IMG/VR virus record: IMGVR_UViG_3300022871_000817
Location: 1-23,202 of that record
DNA: 23,202 nucleotides
Origin: a virus
Reading direction: 5' to 3' (one strand)
In this document: positions 1 through 7,849 of the stretch, in pieces
How positions within the stretch are numbered: the first letter of the stretch is position 1
Layout of the letters: the number at the start of each line of letters is the position of its first letter
Position numbers and translations under genes: made by a program
The notes under the pieces: model-generated
Seen by the model: only the letters and a program-made list of their open reading frames with translations
Databases searched by the model: none
What the model was told of the DNA's origin: nothing

Positions 1-182
1 TTCATACTAGATTTACTGGAGTTCAACAATCACAGGAACAAATGAGAAATGAAGCAGCATGGGTTCAAGTAGTAGCAGAAGTATTAGGTAAGAATTCTGG
101 AATAGATCTTGAAGCATTTGTTAAAGAAAGACAAAGAAAGTTAAATATAAGTAATATAAAAAAAGAGCAAATAGAGGAATAA
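1..182 (+). CDS. C-terminal end of an unidentified phage protein (partial)
   Basis: This is an open frame running in from the left edge (first whole codon at 3) and ending at TAA 180-182. About 59 residues are visible. They read as a helical, charged tail (for example RNEAAWVQVVAEVLGKNSG) ending in KKEQIEE. I do not recognise the family. In T4 the genes upstream of the portal are terminase, tail sheath and tail tube, so a structural or packaging gene is expected by position only. The portal start lies 1 nt beyond the stop and its ribosome binding site (AGAGGAA) is inside this reading frame, so the two are probably translationally coupled. Confidence 0.6.
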   Translation, partial: HTRFTGVQQSQEQMRNEAAWVQVVAEVLGKNSGIDLEAFVKERQRKLNISNIKKEQIEE

Positions 183-183
183 T

Positions 184-1740
184 ATGTCTTGGATTGATAA
201 AATAACAGGAAGAGAATCACTTAATGAAGCTATAAAATCATTTATAGGTAAAGGTGAATCTATACTAACAGATAAACAAGTAATAAAACGAAGTGGTGAA
301 GGTATAGAAGACCTTAGTGCAATGGGATTTGGAGCAACAGGCCTAGAATCTTTTAATATGTTCTATAATAGATATATTAACAAAGAATATGAGAGTGAAT
401 ATAATAAAATTATTGAATATAGAAAAATAGCTGAATACCCAGAAATATCAGATGTTATAGAAGATGCTGTAAATGAATCGACAGAAGAAAATATTGACGG
501 CCAAACATTTATTCTTAATATACTAGATGATGAAATATCAAAAAACAAAAACATTGTAGATACTTTATTTAGTGAGTTTAATGATTTTTTTTATAACAGA
601 TTAAATATAAATGAAAAAATTAACAATCTATTTAGAACATATATGATTGATGGTCGCTTATATTATGAAAGAGTAATAAACACAAGCAATCAAAAAAATG
701 GTATCATTAATATCAAAAGACTTCCATCAGAAACAATGGACTTTACTTACAACACAAGAACAGGTCGTACTACATCATATTATCAATATCTTAAAAAAGA
801 CGCCAAAAGACCGTTGACTGCAGCAGAAGCTAATGAATCCAAAGATATTATAGTATTCAATCCAGAACAAATAGGATTTATAGATCATGGTATGTTTGGT
901 AAAACGAGACATGATATATATGGTTATCTTGAGAAAGCTAAAGTACCATATAACCAATTGAAATTATTAGAAACATCTGTTATTATATACCGTATAGTAA
1001 GAGCTCCAGAGCGATTAGTATTTAAGATTGATACTGGAAATATGCCGAAAGATAAGGCAATGCGATTTGTTGATAAGGTTAAAAATAAATTCATTAAGAA
1101 GCAAACATATAATCCTACAACTGGAAACCTTACACATGAGCCAGAGATATTAAGTATTTTAGAGAATTTTTTTATTCCAACATCGGCAGATGGCCGTGGT
1201 TCTGATATTACTACAGTAGGTGGTAATGCTGCTGGATTTACTGAATTAGACGATATATATTATTTCGCACGAAAACTTTACAGAGCTTTAAAATATCCAT
1301 TGTCAAGAATTTCTGCTAATCAAGAAAAAAGAGAAGCTGATAATATTATAGGTGGTTCAAAAGCTGGTGAGATATCAAGAGATGAGGTAAAATGGTCCAA
1401 GTTTCTTGTAAGACATCAAAATAATTTTTGTAAAGAATTTAAGGACTTATTTCTATTACATCTTGAATTTAAAGGTCTTAAAAACGAATATAAACTTGAT
1501 AAAAACAGCATAAGACTTTCTATGAATGCTCCATCACATTATAAAGACTCAATGGAGCAAGGATTCTTAGAACAACAATTTAATAATTATAACAGTCTAT
1601 CTAATAATGAAGAATTTTCAAAATATTTTTTAGCTAAAAAATATTTACATTATACAGATGAAGATGTTGAAGATAATAAGGAAGGTTTTATAAAAGATGA
1701 AGAATTTTTCACAAAGAAAGATGATGAAAATGAAGAATAA
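184..1740 (+). CDS. 20: T4 gp20-like portal (head-tail connector) protein
   Basis: This is the dodecameric portal at the unique head vertex, which initiates head assembly and serves as the DNA channel. The 518-residue length matches T4 gp20 (524). Family features I can see: a middle stretch with GRGSDITTVGG followed by LDDIYYFARKLYRALKYPLSRI-type sequence (about residues 338-380), then the EKREADNIIGGSKAGEISRDE segment and the helical KWSKFLVRHQNNF region, as in T4-type portals. The C-terminus is acidic (KDDENEE). The ATG at 184 has AGAGGAA upstream. It is followed by the gp67-like gene, the protease, the scaffold and the capsid, which is the T4 gene order and strongly supports the call. Confidence 0.93.
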   Translation: MSWIDKITGRESLNEAIKSFIGKGESILTDKQVIKRSGEGIEDLSAMGFGATGLESFNMFYNRYINKEYESEYNKIIEYRKIAEYPEISDVIEDAVNESTEENIDGQTFILNILDDEISKNKNIVDTLFSEFNDFFYNRLNINEKINNLFRTYMIDGRLYYERVINTSNQKNGIINIKRLPSETMDFTYNTRTGRTTSYYQYLKKDAKRPLTAAEANESKDIIVFNPEQIGFIDHGMFGKTRHDIYGYLEKAKVPYNQLKLLETSVIIYRIVRAPERLVFKIDTGNMPKDKAMRFVDKVKNKFIKKQTYNPTTGNLTHEPEILSILENFFIPTSADGRGSDITTVGGNAAGFTELDDIYYFARKLYRALKYPLSRISANQEKREADNIIGGSKAGEISRDEVKWSKFLVRHQNNFCKEFKDLFLLHLEFKGLKNEYKLDKNSIRLSMNAPSHYKDSMEQGFLEQQFNNYNSLSNNEEFSKYFLAKKYLHYTDEDVEDNKEGFIKDEEFFTKKDDENEE

Positions 1741-1742
1741 AA

Positions 1743-1750
1743 TATAAATA
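1743..1750 (+). promoter_or_regulatory. Possible T4-type late promoter box TATAAATA
   Basis: An exact TATAAATA lies in the 26-nt gap between portal and core protein genes. If used, transcription would start about 6 nt downstream, almost on the ribosome binding site, leaving a very short leader. In DNA this AT-rich a chance match is quite possible, so confidence is low. Confidence 0.3.
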
Positions 1751-1766
1751 ATAGGTGAGGTGTATT

Positions 1767-1937
1767 ATGGACAGCGAAAAAGTAAAAGAAATTATAAATG
1801 ATTTTGAAAGTGAGGATTTTATATCAGCTAAAGAAAAGCTTAAAGATGAAGTCATTAAAATAAGAGATGAAAAACTTAAAGATAAGTTAGGTCTTGAAAA
1901 TGATATCAATCCAGAAGAAAAAAAAGATGAGGAGTAA
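1767..1937 (+). CDS. 67: gp67-like prohead core protein
   Basis: This is a 56-residue protein with an amphipathic, highly charged helix (VKEIINDFESEDFISAKEKL) and an acidic tail (EEKKDEE). T4 gp67 (Pip), a small internal prohead core protein cleaved by gp21, has the same design: an N-terminal 'IxxxDxxxAxxxF' helix and a long acidic tail. It also sits in the same place, between portal and protease. I chose the ATG at 1767 over a GTG at 1755 because AGGTGAGG lies just upstream of the ATG. Assignment rests on composition and position, not on strong sequence identity. No counterpart of T4 gp68 is visible. Confidence 0.6.
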   Translation: MDSEKVKEIINDFESEDFISAKEKLKDEVIKIRDEKLKDKLGLENDINPEEKKDEE

Positions 1938-1940
1938 ATA

Positions 1941-2804
1941 ATGAAGAAAAAACTTATAACAGAATTTTCTCGTAATGTGCAAGTAGAAAAAACTTCTAAT
2001 GACCTTTATATAAAAGGTGTTTTTAGTTCTGCTGAATTACTTAATAATAATGGCAGACGTTATAGAAAAGATATACTTACAAGAGAAATAGATAATATTA
2101 TGGAGAAAGTTAATAATAAATGTTTGTGGGGGGAACTTTCACATCCGGCTAATCCAGATATTAATCCAGATAAAATAGCTATATTAACAGATAGTCTAGA
2201 ATGGGATAATAATGATGTTGTAGGTAGAGCTAAAGTTCTTGATACACCTATGGGTAATATAGCTAAGACACTTATTAAAGAAGGTAAAATTGGCATATCA
2301 AGTAGAGGTCTAGGAACTGTTTCTGAAAATGACAATTATGTCAATGAAGACTTTCAACTTTTAACATGGGATCTTGTTATGGAGCCTAGTAACAATCCAT
2401 CATGGGTAAAGGGTATATATGAAGGTAAAGAATTTGATATTACTTCTGATATTATTGATGAAGATATTATAGAAGCCAAACTTAACCAATTTAAAGTGGG
2501 CTATATAGTTGAAATTACAGAAGGTAAATTAAAAGGATGCAAAGGTAAAGTTACATATATTGGTAGTGGTCATAAATTTAATAAGCTTACTGTAGAAATG
2601 GATGAATCAAGACTTAATCTTTTAGGTCAGCCTATGATATCACCAAATCAAGTAAAGGTTGTTGAGAAAGATTTGAATGCTGTTGAAATAGAACAATCAA
2701 TTAATGAAATGGTAGGATATTATCAATCATGGTTACTTAAAGAAAAATCAAGAGCTGATATTATAAGTCTTTATGAAAAAAATCTTATAAGATGGCCTGT
2801 ATAA
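1941..2804 (+). CDS. 21: gp21-like prohead maturation protease with C-terminal KOW-like domain
   Basis: This is a serine protease of the herpes/T4 prohead protease superfamily, which cleaves scaffold and capsid precursors inside the prohead. Residues 20-160 carry the family pattern: GVFSSAELLNNNGRRYRKDI at the start, catalytic His68 in WGELSHP, and the GISSRG motif with Ser120/Ser121 as candidate nucleophiles. LTWDLVMEPSNNPSW follows. T4 gp21 is 212 residues; this one is 287. The extra part (about 185-242) reads as a KOW/SH3-like barrel: VGYIVEITEGKLKGCKGKV, then hydrophobic strands ending in ISPNQVKVVEKD. A helical tail ends in RWPV. The next gene starts on the stop codon (TAATG). Confidence 0.88.
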   Translation: MKKKLITEFSRNVQVEKTSNDLYIKGVFSSAELLNNNGRRYRKDILTREIDNIMEKVNNKCLWGELSHPANPDINPDKIAILTDSLEWDNNDVVGRAKVLDTPMGNIAKTLIKEGKIGISSRGLGTVSENDNYVNEDFQLLTWDLVMEPSNNPSWVKGIYEGKEFDITSDIIDEDIIEAKLNQFKVGYIVEITEGKLKGCKGKVTYIGSGHKFNKLTVEMDESRLNLLGQPMISPNQVKVVEKDLNAVEIEQSINEMVGYYQSWLLKEKSRADIISLYEKNLIRWPV

Positions 2805-3004
2805 TGAATATAATAAATACAACTGCTAAGTATATTAATGAATCTAAAAATATTGATAAAGAGCTTGAAAGAATAGCTAAAGATATTTTAAAAATAAAAA
2901 CATTAAAAGCTCGTAATTCTGATGAACTTGATTTTTATAATGTTTCTGTTTGGGATATTAAAAAAGCATTAATGACAGCTTACCAACTTGGAACAAAATT
3001 TTAA
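2804..3004 (+). CDS. Small protein of unknown function (possible DUF6900-like)
   Basis: This 66-residue protein lies between protease and scaffold, where T4 has no gene. I chose the ATG at 2804, which overlaps the protease stop (TAATG), over the ATG at 2792 inside the protease frame, because overlapping stop-start coupling is common in this window. The sequence has a helical N-terminus (IDKELERIAKDILKI) and a conserved-looking core (LKARNSDELDFYNVSVWDIK) that resembles, from memory, the DUF6900 family seen in phage and plasmid proteins. Function unknown. It ends 33 nt before a terminator, so it is the last gene of the portal transcript. Confidence 0.65.
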   Translation: MNIINTTAKYINESKNIDKELERIAKDILKIKTLKARNSDELDFYNVSVWDIKKALMTAYQLGTKF

Positions 3005-3036
3005 GAAAATAAATCAAATATAAATAAGTTTAAATT

Positions 3037-3077
3037 AAAAGGTGTATATTATTTTGTGTAATATACACCTTTTTTTA
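3037..3077 (+). terminator. Rho-independent terminator after the portal-protease group
   Basis: The arm AAAAGGTGTATATTA (3037-3051) pairs with TAATATACACCTTTT (3059-3073) across a 7-nt loop, followed by a run of T. It closes the first structural transcript just upstream of the late promoter for the scaffold gene. Confidence 0.9.
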
Positions 3078-3130
3078 TTTGTATTGTGTACCAAAGGTTT
3101 TATAAGAATTACGAAAATTATGTAAATACC

Positions 3131-3138
3131 TATAAATA
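3131..3138 (+). promoter_or_regulatory. T4-type late promoter upstream of scaffold and capsid genes
   Basis: There is an exact TATAAATA in a non-coding gap, directly after a terminator and about 40 nt ahead of the scaffold start. T4 late promoters consist of this box, read by the phage sigma gp55 with the sliding clamp. The predicted start is near 3144, leaving a leader that contains the AGGAGG site at 3162-3167. Placement between terminator and gene makes chance unlikely. Confidence 0.75.
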
Positions 3139-3178
3139 AAGATAAAGGCAAATAAGCTATAGGAGGACTGTAGTTATA

Positions 3179-4066
3179 ATGAAAGATATTTTAAAGATTT
3201 TAGGCGTAGAAAAACTTGATGAATCACAACAAGATTCAATCAAAGAAAAACTTGAAGGTGTTATTGATGTTAAGGCTCGTGAAAGAGCTACTACACTTGT
3301 AGAGGAAAAAAAAGAAGAACTTGTTACAGAATATGAGGAAAAGTTTGAAGATTATAAGAAAGACATTACTTCTAAATTTTCTAACTTTGTTGATTCAGTA
3401 ATTGATGAAGAGCTTGAAATTCCAGAAAGGGTTATTGAATTTGCAAGAAAGGGTGAGCTTTATACTGACCTTATTGAACAATTCAAAGTTAAATTGTCTC
3501 TTGATGAAGGAATTCTTGACGATGAAATAAAATCATTGCTTAAAGAATCCAAAGAAGAAATTCTTAATTTAAGAGAAAGTGTTAATGGTCTTACAAAAAA
3601 AGAAATTGATTTACAGGAAGATGCTAAGAAAATGGCAACTCATATTTATTTAAGAACTAAATGTGATGGTCTTACAGAATCTAATAGACAAAAAGTTATT
3701 TCTCTTTTAGAAGATGTAGAAGATAAAAAAGAAATTGATAAGAAATTTGACTATATTGTTGAAACTATTTTATCTGAAAAGAAAAAAGTAGATGATGATG
3801 ATAAAGATGGTGAAGAAGAAGAATCATTTTCTTATGAATGTCCTAAATGTGGGGAAAAATTTGAACTTACAGAAAAAAAAGAAGAAGTCAAATGCCCTGA
3901 ATGTGGTGAAACTTTTAAAGTAAAAGTTTCAGAAGAAGATGATAAAAAAGATGAAGGTAAGGGAAAAATAGATGTCAATAATAAAACTAAGATTGACGAA
4001 GATAAAAGTCCATTTAAAACACAACAAAATGAATGGGTGAAAATTTTACAAGAAGGTAAATTCTAG
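3179..4066 (+). CDS. 22: gp22-like prohead scaffold protein with an embedded zinc ribbon
   Basis: This is the main internal scaffold around which the capsid assembles and which the gp21-like protease then degrades. At 295 residues it is close to T4 gp22 (269). It is almost wholly charged, Glu/Lys-rich and predicted coiled coil (for example VEEKKEELVTEYEEKFEDYK, about 41-60). Position directly upstream of the capsid gene supports the call. The odd part is residues 221-242, a CPKCG...CPECG zinc ribbon (C221, C224, C239, C242) between two acidic linkers. I know of no such module in T4 gp22. The C-terminus (NEWVKILQEGKF) returns to scaffold-like sequence. AGGAGG lies 12 nt before the ATG. Confidence 0.85.
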   Translation: MKDILKILGVEKLDESQQDSIKEKLEGVIDVKARERATTLVEEKKEELVTEYEEKFEDYKKDITSKFSNFVDSVIDEELEIPERVIEFARKGELYTDLIEQFKVKLSLDEGILDDEIKSLLKESKEEILNLRESVNGLTKKEIDLQEDAKKMATHIYLRTKCDGLTESNRQKVISLLEDVEDKKEIDKKFDYIVETILSEKKKVDDDDKDGEEEESFSYECPKCGEKFELTEKKEEVKCPECGETFKVKVSEEDDKKDEGKGKIDVNNKTKIDEDKSPFKTQQNEWVKILQEGKF

Positions 4067-4094
4067 ACTGAATTTATAGGAGGATAAAAATCAA

Positions 4095-5270
4095 ATGGAT
4101 TTAAAAGAATTAGTTAAAAAATGGGAAGGCGTTCTTAATGAAGGCGATGTTAAAATTAAGGACAAAAAAAGATTGAAATCAACTGCTTTGATGCTTGAAA
4201 ATGAATATAAATATCTTAACGAATCTGGTAATTATTCACAACCAGGTTTAAATAGAGATGCTGGATATGCAACATCAGGTGATTTTCAACAAATAGCTAT
4301 TCCAATGGTTAGACGTACATTTCCAGAACTTATTGCTCATGACGTAGTTGGTGTCCAACCACTTACGGGACCTGTTGGTCTTGCATTTGCATTAAGATTT
4401 AGAGCTGGTCAAACTTATGATAGTGCATCAAATACTGAGTTAGGTTACAATACTATTGATAGTGATTATTCCGGTTCTAGTGTAACATCTGCTGGTGAAT
4501 TACTTGGTTCTAATGCTACAGGTGATATAGGACTTGGTGTTGGTAGTGGTACAGCTATTAAAGAAGTAAATATGACAATCGAAAAAGCACAAGTTGAAGC
4601 TTCTACTAGAAAGCTTAGAAGTAGATGGTCATTAGAAGTCGCACAAGATATTAAAGCGATGCATGGTCTTGATCTTGAAGAAGAAATGCTTGATATTCTA
4701 TCATATGAAATCACAGCAGAAATTGATAGAGAAATTATAGACCAAATTAATTCAGTTGCTGTATCAAGTGGTTGGGATTATAACAATCCTTCAGATGCTG
4801 ATGGTAGATGGCAGTCTGAAAAGTACAGAACACTATATAATATGGTGATCAGAAAATCTAATCAAATAGCTGTTAATACAAGACGTGGTGCTGGTAACTT
4901 TATCATAGCTTCACCAATTGTATGTGCTGCTCTTGAATCACTTTCAGCCTTTACAGTTTGGCCTGTTGGTACTAATATTAATAGTAACATTACAGGTGTA
5001 GCTAAGGTTGGTACTCTTGATGGTCGTGTAACAGTTTATAGAGATACATTCGCATCAGAGGATTATTGTACAGTAGGATATAAGGGACCAAGTGAATATG
5101 ATTGTGGTATAATTTATCTACCATATATTCAGTTGCTAGTAAGTAAAGCAACATTTGAGGATAGTTTCAATCCAACTATCGGACTTATGAGTAGATATGC
5201 AATTCATAATCAAATCTTTGGGGCTAATTTGTATTACCAAAGAATTAGAACATTTAACTTACCTCAGTAA
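4095..5270 (+). CDS. 23: gp23-like major capsid protein precursor
   Basis: This HK97-fold major head protein is 391 residues, clearly shorter than T4 gp23 (521). Recognisable blocks are GDFQQIAIPMVRRTFPELIA and VVGVQPLTGPVGLAFALRFR (about 62-103), as in T4-type capsids, and the C-terminal NQIFGANLYYQRIRTFNLP. The first ~43 residues are charged and helical, like the gp23 propeptide. LNE at 41-43, just before SGNYSQPG, fits the gp21 cleavage rule (hydrophobic-x-Glu), so the mature protein probably begins at Ser44. LNE14-16 is a second match. AGGAGG at 4078-4083 precedes the ATG. No TATAAATA lies in the 28-nt gap, so it is probably read from the scaffold promoter. Confidence 0.95.
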   Translation: MDLKELVKKWEGVLNEGDVKIKDKKRLKSTALMLENEYKYLNESGNYSQPGLNRDAGYATSGDFQQIAIPMVRRTFPELIAHDVVGVQPLTGPVGLAFALRFRAGQTYDSASNTELGYNTIDSDYSGSSVTSAGELLGSNATGDIGLGVGSGTAIKEVNMTIEKAQVEASTRKLRSRWSLEVAQDIKAMHGLDLEEEMLDILSYEITAEIDREIIDQINSVAVSSGWDYNNPSDADGRWQSEKYRTLYNMVIRKSNQIAVNTRRGAGNFIIASPIVCAALESLSAFTVWPVGTNINSNITGVAKVGTLDGRVTVYRDTFASEDYCTVGYKGPSEYDCGIIYLPYIQLLVSKATFEDSFNPTIGLMSRYAIHNQIFGANLYYQRIRTFNLPQ

Positions 5271-5287
5271 GTTAAATTAAACAAAAC

Positions 5288-5319
5288 AAAAACCGTATAG
5301 ATTAATCTATACGGTTTTT
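5288..5319. terminator. Bidirectional terminator between converging transcripts
   Basis: This is a perfect 32-nt palindrome (16 + 16), core CCGTATAGATT/AATCTATACGG, flanked by A on the left and T on the right so that it has a U-run in both directions. It separates the forward capsid operon from the minus-strand gene block. Confidence 0.92.
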
Positions 5320-5333
5320 TATTGCTCTATATA

Positions 5334-6077
5334 TTATAGTTCTTCTATTGGGTGGTATTCAATTTCAGGATATAGCATAGTATTGGTATAACCGACATAT
5401 ATGTTAGATCCTTTTGGCTTTAACATTTGATCTCTGAATGCTATAATAAAGGACTTTAGATGTGATGTATTATGAGGTGATCCTTGCTTCTTTCCTTCAT
5501 GATCTTTATTATGATGGCAATGTGTTTTACCATATTCAAGATGGTCTGACCAAAAATACAGGCTATCCTTCATATCACATCCTAATAACACAATTTTTTT
5601 ATAACCTATACGATACCATAGCTCAAATAGCATTGTCATAGATACACCGCAGACACATGTTAATATATTCTTATTATTGCTAAATTGATAATTAATAGAT
5701 GTTCTTTCAATTCTTTGTTCATCAAGTTTCAACATATCATAAAGATAAATATATTTTTGATCACCAACAACTTGTATTGCTTCAGCAATATGCATTCGTT
5801 TTCTATTTACTATAAACACAACATCTTTATATAAATCATTTTTTTCTTTCTTTCGCTCTTTAAAGATATCATAACTTATTGGTTTTAATTCTAAATGATA
5901 AAATGTTGGTACAAAAGTTGGATGATAAATCCAATTATTTATGGCCCATGTATCATGCTTAGATATAATATCCCATTGGTCTTTAATTATATTGTTAATA
6001 CTAGAACCAGACCCTAAAAATATTGCTGTATCTGATTTTTTATGTTTATCTATTTCACTTATGTTATAATAAGACAT
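5334..6077 (-). CDS. GT42/DUF115-like putative sugar transferase
   Basis: This 247-residue protein carries the 'glycine-rich loop then switch' pattern of GT42 sialyltransferases and the related DUF115/Maf proteins. These are AIFLGSGSSINN (about 18-29), where families have G(N/S)GPS, DTWAINNWIYHP, and CGVSMTMLFELWYRIGYKKI followed by VLLGCDM (about 143-169), which parallels the TSGxxM...LGYKxIYLxGxDF block of bacterial sialyltransferases. A His-rich stretch follows. A CMP-sialic-acid-type synthetase three genes upstream fits a CMP-sugar transferase. It is the last gene of the minus-strand block, and its start overlaps the radical SAM stop by one base. Alternatives are a DUF115 pseudaminic-acid transferase or a non-catalytic relative. 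Confidence 0.55.
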   Translation of the reverse strand: MSYYNISEIDKHKKSDTAIFLGSGSSINNIIKDQWDIISKHDTWAINNWIYHPTFVPTFYHLELKPISYDIFKERKKEKNDLYKDVVFIVNRKRMHIAEAIQVVGDQKYIYLYDMLKLDEQRIERTSINYQFSNNKNILTCVCGVSMTMLFELWYRIGYKKIVLLGCDMKDSLYFWSDHLEYGKTHCHHNKDHEGKKQGSPHNTSHLKSFIIAFRDQMLKPKGSNIYVGYTNTMLYPEIEYHPIEEL

Positions 6078-6955
6078 TATCCTTTACTATTCCCAAAACA
6101 ATTATTACATATATAAGAATATCTACCTTTACCTTTAACACTTAATCGTAATTCATTAATATAATCACCATTCCAACATCCTGTAGTCAGTAATTCACTT
6201 GGTGGTAATACTCTACGGCATCCAGTAAATAAATTGTTACCATTAACACCTATAGTAGCAGTAGGAGATGAGCAATTATGATTTGGTATCTTTTTGATAA
6301 GTATAGGCCATTTTCTTATAATACCAGCACCGGGGAGTTTTTTATATTCATTTAATTGTTTAATGATATCAAGATCATCTTCTTTTATAATATCTGGTAT
6401 ACTTCCTTTATTATAAGGTAAAGAATTCACTATAGTACAGTAACTTACACCTAAACTATTAGCCAATTTTATAAATTCTGGAATTTCTGATATAGCTTTC
6501 TTAAATGCTATAAAACTCAATACAATAGGCCATCTTTTTTGTGATACCAGCCATTTAATACCTGATATAACATCATCAAAAGTATCAGTTTGTGTAATTT
6601 TTTTATGCTTTTCTTTACTAACAGTATTAAGTGATACAGCAATATATTGAAAATTAAGATCTTTAAATTCATCTTTCCTTTTAGTTATAAGACTACCATT
6701 AGTTATAAGTGAACATCCAACATTTTTACTACTAAGAAATTTTATTATATCAAATACATTTCTACTACATAAAGGTTCACCAAAACCAGCAATACACGCA
6801 TTTTTAATAGTAGGAAACATAGTTATCACATTATTAATAACAGTAGATGTTACATCTACAGCTTTTAGTATGTTATTATCAGTCTGTCTTAAACAATGAC
6901 TGCATTTATAATTACATGTTGTTGTTTGATAAATATTTACATCATTTGGATTCAT
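6077..6955 (-). CDS. Radical SAM protein with SPASM-like C-terminal cysteines
   Basis: This 292-residue enzyme has the CxxxCxxC iron-sulfur motif (C14, C18, C21 in TCNYKCSHC). AGFGEPL, the GGEP-like SAM-binding strand, is near 55-61, and ITNGSL follows. The C-terminal third carries cysteines spaced like an auxiliary cluster (CSSPTATIGVNGN...GCRR, then CNNCFG), with the 'G.I...G.....C' core typical of SPASM proteins. Substrate is unknown; family members modify peptides, sugars or nucleosides. The start overlaps the methyltransferase stop by 14 nt, and AAAGGAAAG lies upstream. Membership in a block of transferases suggests it modifies a sugar or its acceptor, but that is inference. Confidence 0.85.
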   Translation of the reverse strand: MNPNDVNIYQTTTCNYKCSHCLRQTDNNILKAVDVTSTVINNVITMFPTIKNACIAGFGEPLCSRNVFDIIKFLSSKNVGCSLITNGSLITKRKDEFKDLNFQYIAVSLNTVSKEKHKKITQTDTFDDVISGIKWLVSQKRWPIVLSFIAFKKAISEIPEFIKLANSLGVSYCTIVNSLPYNKGSIPDIIKEDDLDIIKQLNEYKKLPGAGIIRKWPILIKKIPNHNCSSPTATIGVNGNNLFTGCRRVLPPSELLTTGCWNGDYINELRLSVKGKGRYSYICNNCFGNSKG

Positions 6956-7622
6956 TTTGTTCTTTCCTTTTTAAATTTTTTTGTACATCTCTTTCATATC
7001 TTGTTAATTTTGATGCCGATACAACCATTCTTTTATACATCCATTCTTTAAGATTTTCATCAACAATACAAGCTCTTTCATGTTCTGTTGGTTCTATTGT
7101 ATATTGAAATCTATTAATATAAAGATTGTGTTTTTCTAACAATTGCATTAAAGTATATTTATCAAACCACATCATATGCTCTTTATTAAGTGAATATACA
7201 TGATCTTTTTTAATCATTTGATTATACCATTTTATAGCAAATACATTCGGTGTAGTTATTATAAACATACCATCATCAGTTAATAAATTTTTAACATTTT
7301 CTAATGCTAGGCCTGGATTAGTAAGATGTTCAATAACTTCTATCATCATAACAATCTCGAATTTACCTAATTTATTAATTAAATTATTGATATATTTTTT
7401 GTTAGATATATCAACATGGTATATATTTTTAATACCATTTTTTAAAGCTGTAGTGACATATTTTTTATTAATATCAATACTATATACTTCTTTAGCATTT
7501 TTAATATATTCTGTATGAGCTAAACCAATTTTATTTTCTATATTTCCAAGAGAACCTATATCAAATACCTTTTTATCTTTAGTTGCTCTTTGTATGAATT
7601 GTATTAAATTTTTACATATCAT
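6942..7622 (-). CDS. Class I SAM-dependent methyltransferase
   Basis: This 226-residue Rossmann methyltransferase shows motif I KVFDIGSLGNIENKIG (about 18-33, with a less glycine-rich loop than usual) and the acidic residue ending strand 2 in VYSIDI. IVMMIEVIEHLTNPG (motif IV/V, about 90-104) and LLTDDGMFIITTPN follow, as in the Methyltransf_11/23 type found in glycan clusters. The acceptor cannot be read from sequence; O-methylation of a sugar is a fair guess from context. It overlaps its upstream neighbour by 4 nt (ATGA) and its downstream neighbour by 14 nt, so it belongs to the same translationally coupled set. Confidence 0.85.
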   Translation of the reverse strand: MICKNLIQFIQRATKDKKVFDIGSLGNIENKIGLAHTEYIKNAKEVYSIDINKKYVTTALKNGIKNIYHVDISNKKYINNLINKLGKFEIVMMIEVIEHLTNPGLALENVKNLLTDDGMFIITTPNVFAIKWYNQMIKKDHVYSLNKEHMMWFDKYTLMQLLEKHNLYINRFQYTIEPTEHERACIVDENLKEWMYKRMVVSASKLTRYERDVQKNLKRKEQNESK

Positions 7623-7837
7623 AATTTAAAAGGATTAAATGAAATGTGATTTGAAGTTAATTCTAATATTTTATGTGTTTCAATTATATTTTTATTTTTA
7701 TTTTTTGATATTGTCATTGTTATCGGATTTACTTTATAAATAAATCCCGATAATTCTATATTAAATTCTTTTGATATATCAACCATATATAAATCACAAC
7801 AACTAAAATATATACCACATGCTATTCGTTTATTCAT
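7619..7837 (-). CDS. Small hypothetical protein in the glycan block
   Basis: This 72-residue protein is unrecognised. It is beta-rich by eye, with three cysteines near the start (ACGIYFSCCDLYMVD) and repeated hydrophobic-polar alternation (FIYKVNPITMTISK). There is no signal peptide. AAAGGAGAG lies just before the ATG, and the stop overlaps the methyltransferase start (ATGA), both good signs of a real gene. No function is offered. Confidence 0.6.
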   Translation of the reverse strand: MNKRIACGIYFSCCDLYMVDISKEFNIELSGFIYKVNPITMTISKNKNKNIIETHKILELTSNHISFNPFKL

Positions 7838-7849
7838 TAATCTCTCCTT

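Noticed and set aside
3019-3026. TATAAATA on the plus strand just after the 66-residue gene
   Set aside because: It lies immediately before a terminator, so any transcript would be about 50 nt; more likely a chance match in AT-rich DNA.
4466-4714. Minus-strand reading frame opposite the capsid gene, and similar 60-105 residue frames opposite other genes
   Set aside because: They lack ribosome binding sites and lie antisense to well-supported genes; they are by-products of codon use.
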